Of a DNA stretch of 64,000 nt, positions 54,456 to 63,273 are shown piece after piece. A program made the translations under genes and the position numbers. The notes under the pieces are model-generated. The model was not told where the DNA came from and did not search any database. It worked only from the letters and a program-made list of their open reading frames with translations. Numbering within the stretch: position 1 is the stretch's first letter; each line of letters begins with the position of its first letter. The stretch spans positions 1-64,000 of the forward strand of contig CAZLXM010000005.1 in assembly GCA_964563105.1 (NCBI GenBank). Reading direction: 5' to 3'. Source of the stretch: CAYVTV01 sp964563105. GTDB lineage: Bacteria > Bacteroidota > Bacteroidia > Bacteroidales > GCA-2748055.

Positions 54456-55091
54456 ATGTCTATTTTCCAAAAAATAGTAAGATTTTTACTTTATTTTGTC
54501 TTTGGGATATCTGTTATAATAATGGGGATCTTTTATTTCGGGGAAAAACTTGTCAATGAATCAGCATATGAGTCAAAACTTGCCAAAATAGAAGCTCAAC
54601 AAGAAGCGGCATATCCACAAATCCAAACAGAAGCTGTTACTAAATCAGCTGTTGAAGAGGGTGATACAGAAATTGCGAGACCTGTTCCCCCGGCAGCTCC
54701 ATCAAAACAGCCTGTAAGTATTAAATCTGTTAAATTCTCATTTTTTGAGAAGCTGGTTTATTATAAAACTGATGTGGCAATTATTTGGGGATATATTCTT
54801 TTGGGCATTACATTGCTGCTTGCCCTGATCTTTCCTCTAATTTTTATGTTCACCAGTTTCAGGAACCTGATAAGGACCCTTGGCCTGCTTGTTGCAGCAG
54901 CCGTACTTGTTGGTATTGCTTATTTGCTGTCCTCAGGGACTCCAATACCAATACCAGGATATGAGGGAACTGACAATTCAGATCCGGCTGTATTAAAGTT
55001 GATTGATACAGGTATTTTTCTGACTTACTTTTTAGTAGGCCTTGCATTGTTATCAATCTTATATTCTGAAGTTGTAAAAGCTTTTAAATAA
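54456..55091 (+). CDS. Uncharacterised membrane protein between ExbB and ExbD
   Basis: The 211-aa protein has four predicted membrane helices: one at about 8-28, then an Ala/Pro/Lys-containing periplasmic or cytosolic stretch to about 100, and three more (about 108-132, 138-158, 186-206). I know similar genes between exbB and exbD in Bacteroidota, but no function. Tight coupling (6 bases after exbB) argues it is part of the energy-transducing complex or its assembly. Confidence 0.75.
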   Translation: MSIFQKIVRFLLYFVFGISVIIMGIFYFGEKLVNESAYESKLAKIEAQQEAAYPQIQTEAVTKSAVEEGDTEIARPVPPAAPSKQPVSIKSVKFSFFEKLVYYKTDVAIIWGYILLGITLLLALIFPLIFMFTSFRNLIRTLGLLVAAAVLVGIAYLLSSGTPIPIPGYEGTDNSDPAVLKLIDTGIFLTYFLVGLALLSILYSEVVKAFK

Positions 55092-55098
55092 AAAACGA

Positions 55099-55123
55099 GG
55101 GCTGTTTTTTATAATGACAGCCC
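55099..55123 (+). terminator. Intra-operon hairpin before the first ExbD gene
   Basis: GGGCTGT (55099-55105) pairs perfectly with ACAGCCC (55117-55123) around an 11-base loop, just after the membrane-protein stop. There is no T-run after it, so partial termination or mRNA end protection is more likely than full termination. Confidence 0.4.
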
Positions 55124-55142
55124 CATTAAAAATCCTAATCTG

Positions 55143-55775
55143 ATGGCAAAAAGAGATGTTCCGGAAATTAATGCCGGCTCAATGGCTGACATTGCTTTTC
55201 TCCTCTTGATTTTCTTTCTGGTCGCTACAACTATGGATGTCGATACTGGAATTACAAGGCTTTTGCCCCCAATGCCTGAAAAAGATCAAAAAGAAGAAGA
55301 AGTAAAAGTGAAGGAAAGAAATGTCCTGGTTGTTTTAATAAATAAAGATGACCAATTAATGGTTGAAGGACAAATCATGGATATTTCCAGACTAAAAGAA
55401 ACAACCATCGAATTTTTCAGTAATCCAAATGATGATGTACATCTGCCTGAAAAAGAACTCGAAATAATTGAATTTCCTCCCGGTCATTCATCAAGATGGG
55501 CTGATGGTATCGCACAAATACCAGTTAGTAAAGGGGTCGTTTCACTGCAAAACGACCGCTCAACAACATATGGCAGATATTTGCACGTGCAAAATGAATT
55601 GGTTGCTGCTGTTAATGAACTTCGAAATAATTTCTCTATCCAAAATTTTGGAAGAAAATATGATGAATTAAATCCGCTTAACCTTACTGATGAAAGAATC
55701 ATTAATGGAATTAATAGAGTCTATAAAATGAATATTTCAGAAGCTGAACCAAAAAATATTGGAGGAATCAAGTAG
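55143..55775 (+). CDS. ExbD/TolR family biopolymer transport protein (long form)
   Basis: This 210-aa single-pass inner-membrane protein has its helix at about residues 14-33, with the proton-carrying Asp in MADIAFLLLIFFLVATT. The periplasmic domain is longer than the ~140-aa E. coli ExbD because of an insert at about 100-180. Such long forms are usual as the first of two ExbDs in Bacteroidota. It ends in TAG whose last G begins the next gene. Confidence 0.93.
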   Translation: MAKRDVPEINAGSMADIAFLLLIFFLVATTMDVDTGITRLLPPMPEKDQKEEEVKVKERNVLVVLINKDDQLMVEGQIMDISRLKETTIEFFSNPNDDVHLPEKELEIIEFPPGHSSRWADGIAQIPVSKGVVSLQNDRSTTYGRYLHVQNELVAAVNELRNNFSIQNFGRKYDELNPLNLTDERIINGINRVYKMNISEAEPKNIGGIK

Positions 55776-56254
55776 TGGCAAAATTTATTAAAAAGAAATC
55801 TACAGGTTTAAAGGCAATTAGTACGGCTTCATTACCGGATATTGTATTTATGTTCCTATTCTTCTTTATGGTTACTACAACTATGAGGGAAACGGAAGTA
55901 CAGGTTAACGTTACATTACCTACAGCCAGTCAGGTAAAAAAGATGGAAAAGAAATCCATTGTTAGTTATATTTATATTGGCCGTCCTGTGCGATATCTAC
56001 AAGCATTATACGGTATAGAACCAATTATACAGCTTAATGATAAGCTTGTTAGTGAAGAAGGGATACCTTCGGAATCCATTAAAGACTTTGTTCTTTATGA
56101 AAGAGAAAAATTGGATGAGGCCGATAAAAATAAAATGACAGTTTCACTCAGAATTGATCAAAATATTCCAATGGGTAAGGTAACTGATGTGAAACAAGCC
56201 TTAAGGATGGCCAATGCGCTGAAAATCAATTATTCCGCAAGAAAAACATTTTAA
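55775..56254 (+). CDS. ExbD/TolR family biopolymer transport protein (short form)
   Basis: This is a 159-aa second ExbD. GTG start at 55775 overlaps the preceding stop codon by one base, so translation is coupled. The membrane helix has the essential Asp in LPDIVFMFLFFFMVTTT; the periplasmic domain follows. With the long ExbD it probably forms a mixed dimer around the ExbB pore. No TonB gene follows; the operon ends at a convergent terminator. Confidence 0.93.
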   Translation: MAKFIKKKSTGLKAISTASLPDIVFMFLFFFMVTTTMRETEVQVNVTLPTASQVKKMEKKSIVSYIYIGRPVRYLQALYGIEPIIQLNDKLVSEEGIPSESIKDFVLYEREKLDEADKNKMTVSLRIDQNIPMGKVTDVKQALRMANALKINYSARKTF

Positions 56255-56312
56255 TAACTTCTTAAGTAGCAAAACTTAAAGAGGTTTTGATAAGAATAAA
56301 ATAACTTTAAAA

Positions 56313-56359
56313 CGCCGGAGAAAATCAGACTTTAATTAAGTCAGGATATTCTTCCGGCG
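56313..56359. terminator. Two-stem convergent terminator
   Basis: The outer stem CGCCGGA (56313-56319) / TCCGGCG (56353-56359) encloses an inner stem GACTT (56328-56332) / AAGTC (56338-56342). It lies between the plus-strand ExbD and the minus-strand flippase-like gene. On the minus strand it is followed by TTTTAAAGTT, giving a fair terminator for that direction. Confidence 0.55.
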
Positions 56360-56376
56360 CTTAATTTAATATAGTA

Positions 56377-57258
56377 TCATTTAAAAATAACTTTTTCAAA
56401 ATAATTGTGCCTTACACTATAAATAATCCCCCAAAACGAAGTAAAAAGAGTGATAAAATAGAAAATCAGGCTTAGGGTAATACTAGTGTTTTCATTCAGG
56501 TTTAATAATTCTGCCCCAAATAAGAAAGTAATTTCTCTCGAACCTGCTCCGCCTATTGTTAATGGAAGCATGGCTACAATTGAAGATATTAGAAATAAAA
56601 ATAAATATTCTATTTCGCTTTCCTGTTCACCAATAGCTCTCAATATTAAAAATGCGCATAAAATCTGAAATATTTGTACCAGGAGAGAAAGAAAATTTAT
56701 TGTTATAAAGATGTTTTTAAAATAGGGAAAGAAGAGTTTAATAACAATGAAAAAGGAAATAACAGAGAAAGGAATGAGAAGCCAGGAGATATAAATATGA
56801 TTAAATGATAATGGAAATGAAATGAAGCCGGCCAATAACATGGCCAGGACGAAAAGGGCCAGTACCCCGCTTAGCCTGTCAATAAATACGGACCAGAATA
56901 TTTTTTTTGTTGGTATTTTAAAGAGCTTTTGAAGCAGATATATTTTGTATCCATCCCCGCCAATCCCCCCCGGAAGGAAGATATTATAAAACATACCCAA
57001 TAAATATAGTTTTAAATTATTTAAATCGCTTAAAAAAATATCAATTTGCCTGAAAAACCTGTTCAATCGTAGCGAAGCTATAGTCTTTGAGATTATGAAT
57101 AAACACAGGGCAAGCAAAAGAAGCAGGAAATCTGCATGTTTTGCGACCTCCAGAATTTGCTTAATATTAATTTTTGAAAAAACAAACAGCAATGCGGCTA
57201 TTGACAAAAGTATCTTTAACGCAGTCCCAGCTGCTTTACTTTTATTTAGCTGCAACAT
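56377..57258 (-). CDS. Lysylphosphatidylglycerol synthase TM-region-like (UPF0104) membrane protein
   Basis: The 293-aa polytopic membrane protein has about eight hydrophobic helices and the family features FLPGGIGGDGYKIYLLQ and PLTIGGAGSREITFLFG. Relatives include the flippase part of MprF and uncharacterised AglD-like proteins; no synthase domain is present. Its start overlaps the end of the glycosyltransferase gene by 17 bases, so the two are coupled and may handle a polyprenyl- or lipid-linked sugar. Exact function unknown. Confidence 0.85.
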   Translation of the reverse strand: MLQLNKSKAAGTALKILLSIAALLFVFSKINIKQILEVAKHADFLLLLLALCLFIISKTIASLRLNRFFRQIDIFLSDLNNLKLYLLGMFYNIFLPGGIGGDGYKIYLLQKLFKIPTKKIFWSVFIDRLSGVLALFVLAMLLAGFISFPLSFNHIYISWLLIPFSVISFFIVIKLFFPYFKNIFITINFLSLLVQIFQILCAFLILRAIGEQESEIEYLFLFLISSIVAMLPLTIGGAGSREITFLFGAELLNLNENTSITLSLIFYFITLFTSFWGIIYSVRHNYFEKVIFK

Positions 57259-58183
57259 GAATAATGTTTTTAATCCGGTAAGGAGTTTTATTCTGTGATT
57301 CGTAATATGTCCTCATTAGAAGATCAGCAAATAAGCCTATTGTGATCAGTTGAAATCCGGCAATAATCAATAAAACCCCCAAAAGAAGCAATGGTTTCCC
57401 CCATATACTGTAACCGAATATTTTTAATATAAAAAGATATAAGTTGATAATAATACCTATAATTAAAATGAAAATCCCCCAGCTTCCAAAGAGGTGCATT
57501 GGTCTCTGTAAATATTTTTTAATAAAGATCATCAGGAAGAGATCGGCAAGTACTTTAAAAGTGCGATTTATTCCATATTTGGATTTTCCAAATTGACGAG
57601 GTAAATGTTTTACTTCAACCTGAGTTATTTTTGCTCCTTCAAGGCTTGCCAGAACCGGAATAAAACGATGCAATTCCCCATATAAACCAATATCCTTGGC
57701 AAGATCATTTTTAAACAATTTAAGGGTACAGCCGTAATCTTTTATTTGAACTTTTGTGGCCCTGCGAATAATAAAATTAGCCACCGTACTGGGTATCTTA
57801 CGTAATAGCATACCATCTTTTCTGTCTTTCCTGTACCCGGCAACCAAATCCCATCCTTCCTTCTCTGCTTTTTCAAGCATCATTGGTATGTCTGAAGGAT
57901 CATTCTGTAGGTCCCCATCCATAAGTACAATATATTTACCTCTTGCATGGCTTATTCCCGCAGCTAAAGCAGAACTCTGACCATAATTTTTTCTTAAGCT
58001 GACTAAAATAACATGCTCATTGCCTGAGGTTAATATTTCTTCTTCAGTATTATCTGTTGATCCATCATCAACAAAAATAATCTCAAAATCAGTCTCTTCA
58101 AGCGCTAAATTAATTTTATCAATCAGAGGTTTTACGCTTTCTTCTTCATTATATACACATACTACAACCGATATTTTAATCAT
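57242..58183 (-). CDS. Family 2 glycosyltransferase with C-terminal membrane helices (polyprenyl-phosphate sugar synthase type)
   Basis: The 313-aa membrane-bound GT-A enzyme has the nucleotide-binding start VVVCVYNEEESV, VDDGSTDNT (about 38-46), metal site DGD at 89-91 within DGDLQNDP, and two C-terminal membrane helices (about 230-255 and 265-290), the architecture of GtrB/DPM1-like enzymes that make undecaprenyl-phosphate sugars. It is coupled to the downstream UPF0104 membrane protein, a pairing that suggests sugar transfer and flipping. Confidence 0.9.
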   Translation of the reverse strand: MIKISVVVCVYNEEESVKPLIDKINLALEETDFEIIFVDDGSTDNTEEEILTSGNEHVILVSLRKNYGQSSALAAGISHARGKYIVLMDGDLQNDPSDIPMMLEKAEKEGWDLVAGYRKDRKDGMLLRKIPSTVANFIIRRATKVQIKDYGCTLKLFKNDLAKDIGLYGELHRFIPVLASLEGAKITQVEVKHLPRQFGKSKYGINRTFKVLADLFLMIFIKKYLQRPMHLFGSWGIFILIIGIIINLYLFILKIFGYSIWGKPLLLLGVLLIIAGFQLITIGLFADLLMRTYYESQNKTPYRIKNIIHVAAK

Positions 58184-58234
58184 GGGATAAATAGTTAAAA
58201 TGCGAATATTTTTATCGCCGGATTAAGAAAAAAG

Positions 58235-58242
58235 CAAATATA
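58235..58242 (-). promoter_or_regulatory. Possible promoter -7 box for the glycosyltransferase gene
   Basis: The minus strand reads TATATTTG, 51 bases before the ATG at 58183. Confidence 0.35.
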
Positions 58243-58374
58243 ATAATAAAAGAAAAACTGAAACTGATAATTTAATTTTGAATGCTTTATCAAATAATCT
58301 TTGTTTTCATACTCATTTAAACCATATACAATTTACAGGAATAATTATATGTTTGTTTTCTGAGTTTTATAAAC

Positions 58375-59262
58375 TCAGCCTGTAAATGCAGGCAGCATTT
58401 CAATAAAATGTTTTGGATTTCTGATTTTAATGACATTGGAAGGCAGCTTTTTATTTCCTGTTGCGCCTTCATAAAGCGAAACAAGGATTTTCTGATCTTT
58501 AAAAGTAGATGAAAGATCTTTGAGGTAATCAATCACATTCAGCCCTGTAAAGTTAGAACTGAAAGAAGTTATCAAATAGTTACAATTTTTAAGTTTTACA
58601 ATAAATTCCAGGTCTGCTTCCGGAACAGACTGACCAAGATAGATCACTTTATTACCTCTTTTAAGTAAAAGATAATAATAAAAGAGAAGTCCTATTTCAT
58701 GAAATTCCCCTTCCGGTAAAAATAATAGAAAGCATAGGGTATCAGGATAATCTGTTTCAATAATTCCGTCTATTGCAAGTAAAAGTTTTTGTCTGATAAT
58801 ATTGGTAATAAAGTGTTCCTGGGCAGGGGTAATTATTCCGGTTTGCCATAAGATCCCAACTTTTCTTAAAAGTGGAAATATTGTTTGAATAACTGTTTCT
58901 TCAAATCCGGAGTGGATAATGGAAGCATTTAAAATTTGTTCCAGCTTCCTCTTATCTAACTCCATCAATGCAATAACTAACTGATCAATCTTTGTTGAAG
59001 TATCAATTTGACTTTTAGCAAGTTCATTTACCTTATCACAAATACCTTTATCATTTAGGCGTGCAATATGCGATATTTTTAATCCTTTACGATTTAAAAT
59101 GGAAATATTTAATATCTTCCTTAAATCTTTATCGTTGTATAAACGAATATTAGTTTCGGTCCGCCCGGGTTTTATTAAATTATATCTCTTCTCCCATATT
59201 CGTATGGTATGGGCCTTGATACCTGATAGTTTTTCAAGATCTTTTATGGAGTAATTTGCCAT
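58375..59262 (-). CDS. MerR family regulator with cobalamin-binding domain (CarH/LitR-like)
   Basis: The 295-aa cytosolic regulator has an N-terminal MerR winged helix (residues 1-72, KAHTIRIWEKRYNLI), then a helical cap and a Rossmann B12-binding domain. The cap carries W139-x9-E149-H150 and the B12 domain E186-x-H188-x-x-G191, the cobalamin motifs of CarH. The residue after Trp is Gln140, where Thermus CarH has the His that locks the light-exposed form. It may sense B12 or light; no carotenoid or photolyase gene is nearby. Two GATCAG repeats lie in its own promoter. Confidence 0.88.
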   Translation of the reverse strand: MANYSIKDLEKLSGIKAHTIRIWEKRYNLIKPGRTETNIRLYNDKDLRKILNISILNRKGLKISHIARLNDKGICDKVNELAKSQIDTSTKIDQLVIALMELDKRKLEQILNASIIHSGFEETVIQTIFPLLRKVGILWQTGIITPAQEHFITNIIRQKLLLAIDGIIETDYPDTLCFLLFLPEGEFHEIGLLFYYYLLLKRGNKVIYLGQSVPEADLEFIVKLKNCNYLITSFSSNFTGLNVIDYLKDLSSTFKDQKILVSLYEGATGNKKLPSNVIKIRNPKHFIEMLPAFTG

Positions 59263-59286
59263 CTTTAAAGTGTTGAATACATGTGC

Positions 59287-59320
59287 GATCAGATGACCGG
59301 TTGATTAAGTGATCAGGTAA
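59287..59320. promoter_or_regulatory. Direct repeats in the promoter of the MerR/B12 gene
   Basis: GATCAGATGA (59287-59296) and GATCAGGTAA (59311-59320) match at 8 of 10 positions, 24 bases apart, ending 25 bases upstream of the start. CarH-type proteins bind tandem direct repeats, so this could be an autoregulatory operator. Confidence 0.35.
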
Positions 59321-59416
59321 ATTGTCTAGTATATAACAATGTTCCTAAAAAAAAGTTTAAATATTAACAATCCATTTATAAATAGTCCTTCAGAAAACGC
59401 TTTAATCAATCCGTTT

Positions 59417-60070
59417 TTAATTTTCTATTTTTTTTATCATCATTAGGCCGTCCCTAAAAGGAAGGAGTACATTTTCCACCTCTGTATCGTCTTGTACCAT
59501 TTTATTAAATTCAAGGATCCCTTTAGTTGATTTATCCGGATTCTTATTAGCCTTAATTATTTTGCCATTCCATAAAACGTTATCCGCCAGCATAAAACCT
59601 CCTTTTTTCAGAAGTTTCTTAACTAAAGTATAAAAATAGGGATATTGCTCTTTATCACCGTCAATATATACGAGGTCAAAACTTTCGTTTATAAGTGGCA
59701 GGATCTTTATGGCATCTCCGTTCCTTAATTCAATTTTATCAGCTAAACCGGCTTTTTTAAAATAAAGCAAACTAATTTCTCTGAGTTCATCATTTATTTC
59801 GATTGTAATTAATTTTCCTCCCGGCTTTAGCCCTTTTGCAAGGCAAATAGCTGAATATCCGGTATAAGTTCCAATTTCAAGGATCTTTTCCGGTCTGGTC
59901 ATACAGCTTATCATTTCAAGAAACTTTCCCAGGATCGGACCAGCTATCATTCTGGGATTTACCATATTAAGATAGGTATATCTGTAAAGTTCTTCCAATA
60001 TTTCATCCTGGTGTGTGCTGTGTTCTTCAATATATTGATTTAAAAGATTTTCCGTATCAAACAGTTCCAT
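59417..60070 (-). CDS. Class I SAM-dependent O-methyltransferase
   Basis: The 217-aa enzyme of the caffeoyl-CoA/catechol O-methyltransferase type has SAM motif EIGTYTGYSAICLAKGL near residues 61-77 and metal-site motif DLVYIDGDKEQY; ADNVLWNGKI is also typical. The substrate is unknown. Its ATG overlaps the stop of the M16 peptidase, so they share a transcript. Confidence 0.9.
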   Translation of the reverse strand: MELFDTENLLNQYIEEHSTHQDEILEELYRYTYLNMVNPRMIAGPILGKFLEMISCMTRPEKILEIGTYTGYSAICLAKGLKPGGKLITIEINDELREISLLYFKKAGLADKIELRNGDAIKILPLINESFDLVYIDGDKEQYPYFYTLVKKLLKKGGFMLADNVLWNGKIIKANKNPDKSTKGILEFNKMVQDDTEVENVLLPFRDGLMMIKKIEN

Positions 60071-61290
60071 TATAAATAAGTTAAAACAGATAAATGATCA
60101 GGCAGGAATATTTCATTTGTTATTGACAGGATTTCATTTACGGTAACCGCATTTATTTTTTTTCTTATATCCTCGAGATCCTCAAATTTATTAAAAAGTA
60201 GGATACTTTTTCCCATTGATAACATGAGATTTTCCCGACTTTCTGCATTTATGGCCAAATGCCCCAGCACTTGTTTTTTAGCTTTGCTAAACTGCAAACT
60301 GCCTAGTCTTTTTTCCCTGAGATTTTTAAGTTCTTTAAAAACAAGCTCTAAGCTTTTCTCATACTTATCTTTATCACAACTGAAACAGATTGTGATTATT
60401 CCGGTATCGGAATAGGGAACAATATGAGATTCAACATAATAAGAATAGCCATTTTTTTCACGCAGACTCATGCTTAAACGGTTGTTCATACCTCGTCCCC
60501 CCAGAATATTATTAATCAAATGAAGCGCTGTTCGTCTGTCATCATGATAATTGTATCCTATATTACCGATGATGCAATGTACATGATGTGTTTTTTTGCT
60601 TACTTTTTTTATTTCCGGTTTATAGTTTTCCGGTGATTTTCTTGTTCTTGTTCTGTTTTTGGGCATGACAGCGCCAAAATATGCAGATATAAGCTTAATT
60701 AGTTTTTCAAAAGAAATATCTCCTACAGAAGATATTACCATTTCAGAAGTTGAATAATTGCAGTTAATAAAGTTAAAAATATCCTCTCTTGTGAATTTTT
60801 TAAGGCTTTTTTTATTCCCCAGAATGTTTCTTCCAAGCGGATTCCCTTTAAACATTAATTCTTCAAATTCATCAAAAATCAGTTCTGCCGGATTGTCTTT
60901 ATATGACATGATCTCATCAATAATAATGTTTTTTTCCTTTTGCATCTCTTTTTCGGGAAATTCTGAATTGAAACAAATATCATGAATGAGTTCTATCGCT
61001 CTTTCATAATCTTGTTTAAGAAATGCTGAATATATACACGTTTCTTCTCTGTTGGTATAAGCATTTATTTCTCCCCCTACATCATCAAGACGTGAGAGTA
61101 TATGCCATGCTTTTCTCTTTTTTGTTCCTTTAAATATCATATGTTCAATGAAATGTGCCATCCCATGCTCATTTTCCAGTTCATCTCTTGAACCTGTACA
61201 AATGATAATACCGAGATATGCCACCATTGACCTGTCAGGTTTATGCACAAGCCTTATCCCATTATCGAAAGTATGCAGATAATATTCCAT
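60070..61290 (-). CDS. M16 (pitrilysin) family zinc peptidase
   Basis: This 406-aa single M16 unit has the inverted zinc motif His46-F-I-Glu49-His50, with the distal Glu region NREETCIYSAFL. It has an N-terminal active domain and a C-terminal inactive-like domain as in mitochondrial processing peptidase-like bacterial proteins. There is no signal peptide, so it is cytosolic. A -7 box lies 15 bases before the start. Confidence 0.92.
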   Translation of the reverse strand: MEYYLHTFDNGIRLVHKPDRSMVAYLGIIICTGSRDELENEHGMAHFIEHMIFKGTKKRKAWHILSRLDDVGGEINAYTNREETCIYSAFLKQDYERAIELIHDICFNSEFPEKEMQKEKNIIIDEIMSYKDNPAELIFDEFEELMFKGNPLGRNILGNKKSLKKFTREDIFNFINCNYSTSEMVISSVGDISFEKLIKLISAYFGAVMPKNRTRTRKSPENYKPEIKKVSKKTHHVHCIIGNIGYNYHDDRRTALHLINNILGGRGMNNRLSMSLREKNGYSYYVESHIVPYSDTGIITICFSCDKDKYEKSLELVFKELKNLREKRLGSLQFSKAKKQVLGHLAINAESRENLMLSMGKSILLFNKFEDLEDIRKKINAVTVNEILSITNEIFLPDHLSVLTYL

Positions 61291-61304
61291 GTCAAAAAAT
61301 TAAA

Positions 61305-61312
61305 CAAAGGTA
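61305..61312 (-). promoter_or_regulatory. Possible promoter -7 box for the M16 peptidase gene
   Basis: The minus strand reads TACCTTTG, ending 14 bases before the ATG, implying a leader of about 8 bases. Confidence 0.4.
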
Positions 61313-61394
61313 TATAATATGCAGAATTGTTATATAAAAAGGGTCTTTTCTTTCAAGGAATTGTCTAAAGCAGAATACTTTTTTATATGTTTTG

Positions 61395-61425
61395 TTTTGG
61401 ATAAATTAAAAATTGGCTAACTTTG
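61395..61425 (+). promoter_or_regulatory. Promoter for tRNA-Phe
   Basis: TTTTG (61395-61399) and TAACTTTG (61418-61425) are 18 bases apart, the best Bacteroidota -33/-7 promoter in the window. The tRNA begins 17 bases after the -7 box. Confidence 0.65.
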
Positions 61426-61441
61426 CTCCACTTTTAATGAG

Positions 61442-61514
61442 GGTACCATAGCTCAGATGGTAGAGCACAGGACTGAAAATCCTGGTGTCCCTGGTTCGAT
61501 TCCAGGTGGTACCA
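61442..61514 (+). tRNA. tRNA-Phe (anticodon GAA)
   Basis: The cloverleaf is complete: acceptor GGTACCA (61442-61448) pairs with TGGTACC (61507-61513), discriminator A. Anticodon stem CAGGA/TCCTG encloses loop CTGAAAA with anticodon GAA; T arm CCTGG-TTCGATT-CCAGG. CCA is not encoded. Confidence 0.97.
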
Positions 61515-61620
61515 CTTAAACTCTGTCTGCTATTTGAGATCTTCTTTTTTATTAATCTCTATAAAGGGCAATCAGGATATATTCTTGTTTTATATTAATA
61601 ACTCCTGCTCGAAATAAATA

Positions 61621-62472
61621 TTAATATTTTATTTTTCTTTCTGTCGCTTCAACAGTATGCTTTAACAGCATTGCTATAGTCATGGGCCCCACTCCCCCTG
61701 GAACAGGTGCATAAGCAAGCAGCCTGTGTTTCACATTGCTTACTTCAATATCTCCTTCCATTCCCTGATAATATCCGGCATCTATTACAATGGAGTTATC
61801 TTTGATCCATTCAGCTTTAATAAATCCGGGAATACCAGTGGCAGCAATTAAAATATCAGCTTGTTTTATTATTTCAGCTAAATTTTTAGTTTTATCATGA
61901 CATATAGTTACTGTAGCATTTCTGTTTAAAAGCATCATTGCTGCAGGCTTTCCTAAAACAGGACTGGAGCCGGCAATTACAGCATGCCGGCCTTCAATCT
62001 TTAATCCATAATAATCTAATAATGCAATGACAGCACTTGGAGTAGCGCCTCCAAATGCTGCTTCATTCAGGGACATTTGGCCAAATCCCAAAGAACTTAC
62101 TCCGTCAATATCTTTGTCGATAACGATTTTATCAAAACAAAGCCTTTCATCAATATGCAAGGGAAGAGGGTATTGCAATAAAATGCCTGAAACGGAGTCA
62201 TCATTATTCAGCTTTTCAATTTCATTCAACACTTCCGTAGTTGTTATTTCTTCAGGAAGCTGAACCTTTATGAACTTAATTCCTGTCCGTTTACAGGCAT
62301 TGGCTTTCATTTTAACATAAAGCTCAGTTCCCGGGTCATTTCCTATTAATACTACACCCATTCCGGGAATTTTCCCCGTACTCTTTATTAATTTATTAAC
62401 TCTGATTTTTAAATGATTTTCAATTTCTGCCGATACTTTTCTTCCATCCAGTAAGATTGGAAAATGGTTCAT
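61621..62472 (-). CDS. folD: Methylene-THF dehydrogenase / methenyl-THF cyclohydrolase
   Basis: This bifunctional folate enzyme links 5,10-methylene-THF to 10-formyl-THF. It is 283 aa, normal. Tyr52 and catalytic Lys56 lie in LYVKMKANAC; the signatures GILLQYPLPLH and PVPGGVGPMT are present, with the Rossmann IAGSSPVLGKP between. With fhs (10361-12031) it completes formate entry to the folate pool. Confidence 0.96.
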   Translation of the reverse strand: MNHFPILLDGRKVSAEIENHLKIRVNKLIKSTGKIPGMGVVLIGNDPGTELYVKMKANACKRTGIKFIKVQLPEEITTTEVLNEIEKLNNDDSVSGILLQYPLPLHIDERLCFDKIVIDKDIDGVSSLGFGQMSLNEAAFGGATPSAVIALLDYYGLKIEGRHAVIAGSSPVLGKPAAMMLLNRNATVTICHDKTKNLAEIIKQADILIAATGIPGFIKAEWIKDNSIVIDAGYYQGMEGDIEVSNVKHRLLAYAPVPGGVGPMTIAMLLKHTVEATERKIKY

Positions 62473-62513
62473 AAACTAATTTTTTATTATTTGTTTAATG
62501 ATTTATGTTATCT

Positions 62514-62777
62514 CTATTCTGAATCTTTATCCGGACTAATTGAATCCTGTCTGCTTTCTTTCTTTAGCAGACTGACTAAATCCTCTATCTTAACTTTACC
62601 AATGATCGCTGCTTGCTGAAGTGTGGCTATGCGGGCTATTGTATTTCTTAATAAAGGATTTTTCAGTTTTTTAAATGCAGGCACATACTGAATTAAAACA
62701 TCTTCTAAATGAGGATAAGCTTCAATAAGTTCTAAAATCCTGGTTTTTGCATTTATCTTAAGTTGGTTTGTGCCCAT
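62514..62777 (-). CDS. DUF1858 domain protein
   Basis: This 87-aa protein is essentially one DUF1858 helical domain (ITAKTRILELIEAYP-like start, then FKKLKNPLLRNTIARIATLQQAA). It has no cysteines. The domain often stands in front of DUF438/hemerythrin/PAS sensor modules; here it is a separate gene 19 bases after a PAS gene. Function unknown, possibly redox or gas sensing with its neighbour. Confidence 0.82.
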   Translation of the reverse strand: MGTNQLKINAKTRILELIEAYPHLEDVLIQYVPAFKKLKNPLLRNTIARIATLQQAAIIGKVKIEDLVSLLKKESRQDSISPDKDSE

Positions 62778-62796
62778 GGATTTAATTTATAATACT

Positions 62797-63255
62797 TTAT
62801 CTTGTATATGAGAAAGTTCTTTGTTCTCCTTTGAGATCCCTGTATAGCTGAATATTTTGTGAAACTTCAAGAATACCAAGATATTCTTCTTTTTCATTGC
62901 GTAAGGCAATATATTCCGTATAGATCATTTTCCCTTCTTTATTTTTCCAGGATGCAGCACGGGATTTTCGTCCATTTTTAAAATCATCAATGATTTTTTC
63001 GACTTTTTCCACACTATCATTTGAATGGCACTGACGCAAATCTCTGTTTAATATTGCCTGCTCACGCTGAAAAACTCCTTCAACGGGCCGGGAGAAATAT
63101 TTAATTGTATCATATTTATCAACAAAAGTAATATCGAGCGGTAAATGATTTAGAATAGCCATAAGTTCCTCGGGTGAAAAGCTTCCTGATGGAAGTTTAA
63201 TTTTGTTTTCCGGCTTTTCTTTATGTTCTGTTTCATTAATAATATTTTCTTTCAT
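62797..63255 (-). CDS. PAS domain protein (PAS_10 / DUF438-associated type)
   Basis: The 152-aa cytosolic protein is a single PAS domain after a charged ~25-residue start. LPLDITFVDKYDTIKYFSR, the RDLRQCHSNDSVEKVEKII segment and a final GILEVSQNIQLYRDL match the PAS type found at the C-terminus of DUF438/hemerythrin proteins. No output domain is present, so it may act by binding a partner such as the DUF1858 protein encoded next. Confidence 0.82.
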   Translation of the reverse strand: MKENIINETEHKEKPENKIKLPSGSFSPEELMAILNHLPLDITFVDKYDTIKYFSRPVEGVFQREQAILNRDLRQCHSNDSVEKVEKIIDDFKNGRKSRAASWKNKEGKMIYTEYIALRNEKEEYLGILEVSQNIQLYRDLKGEQRTFSYTR

Positions 63256-63273
63256 ACAAAAAATTTAGATAAA

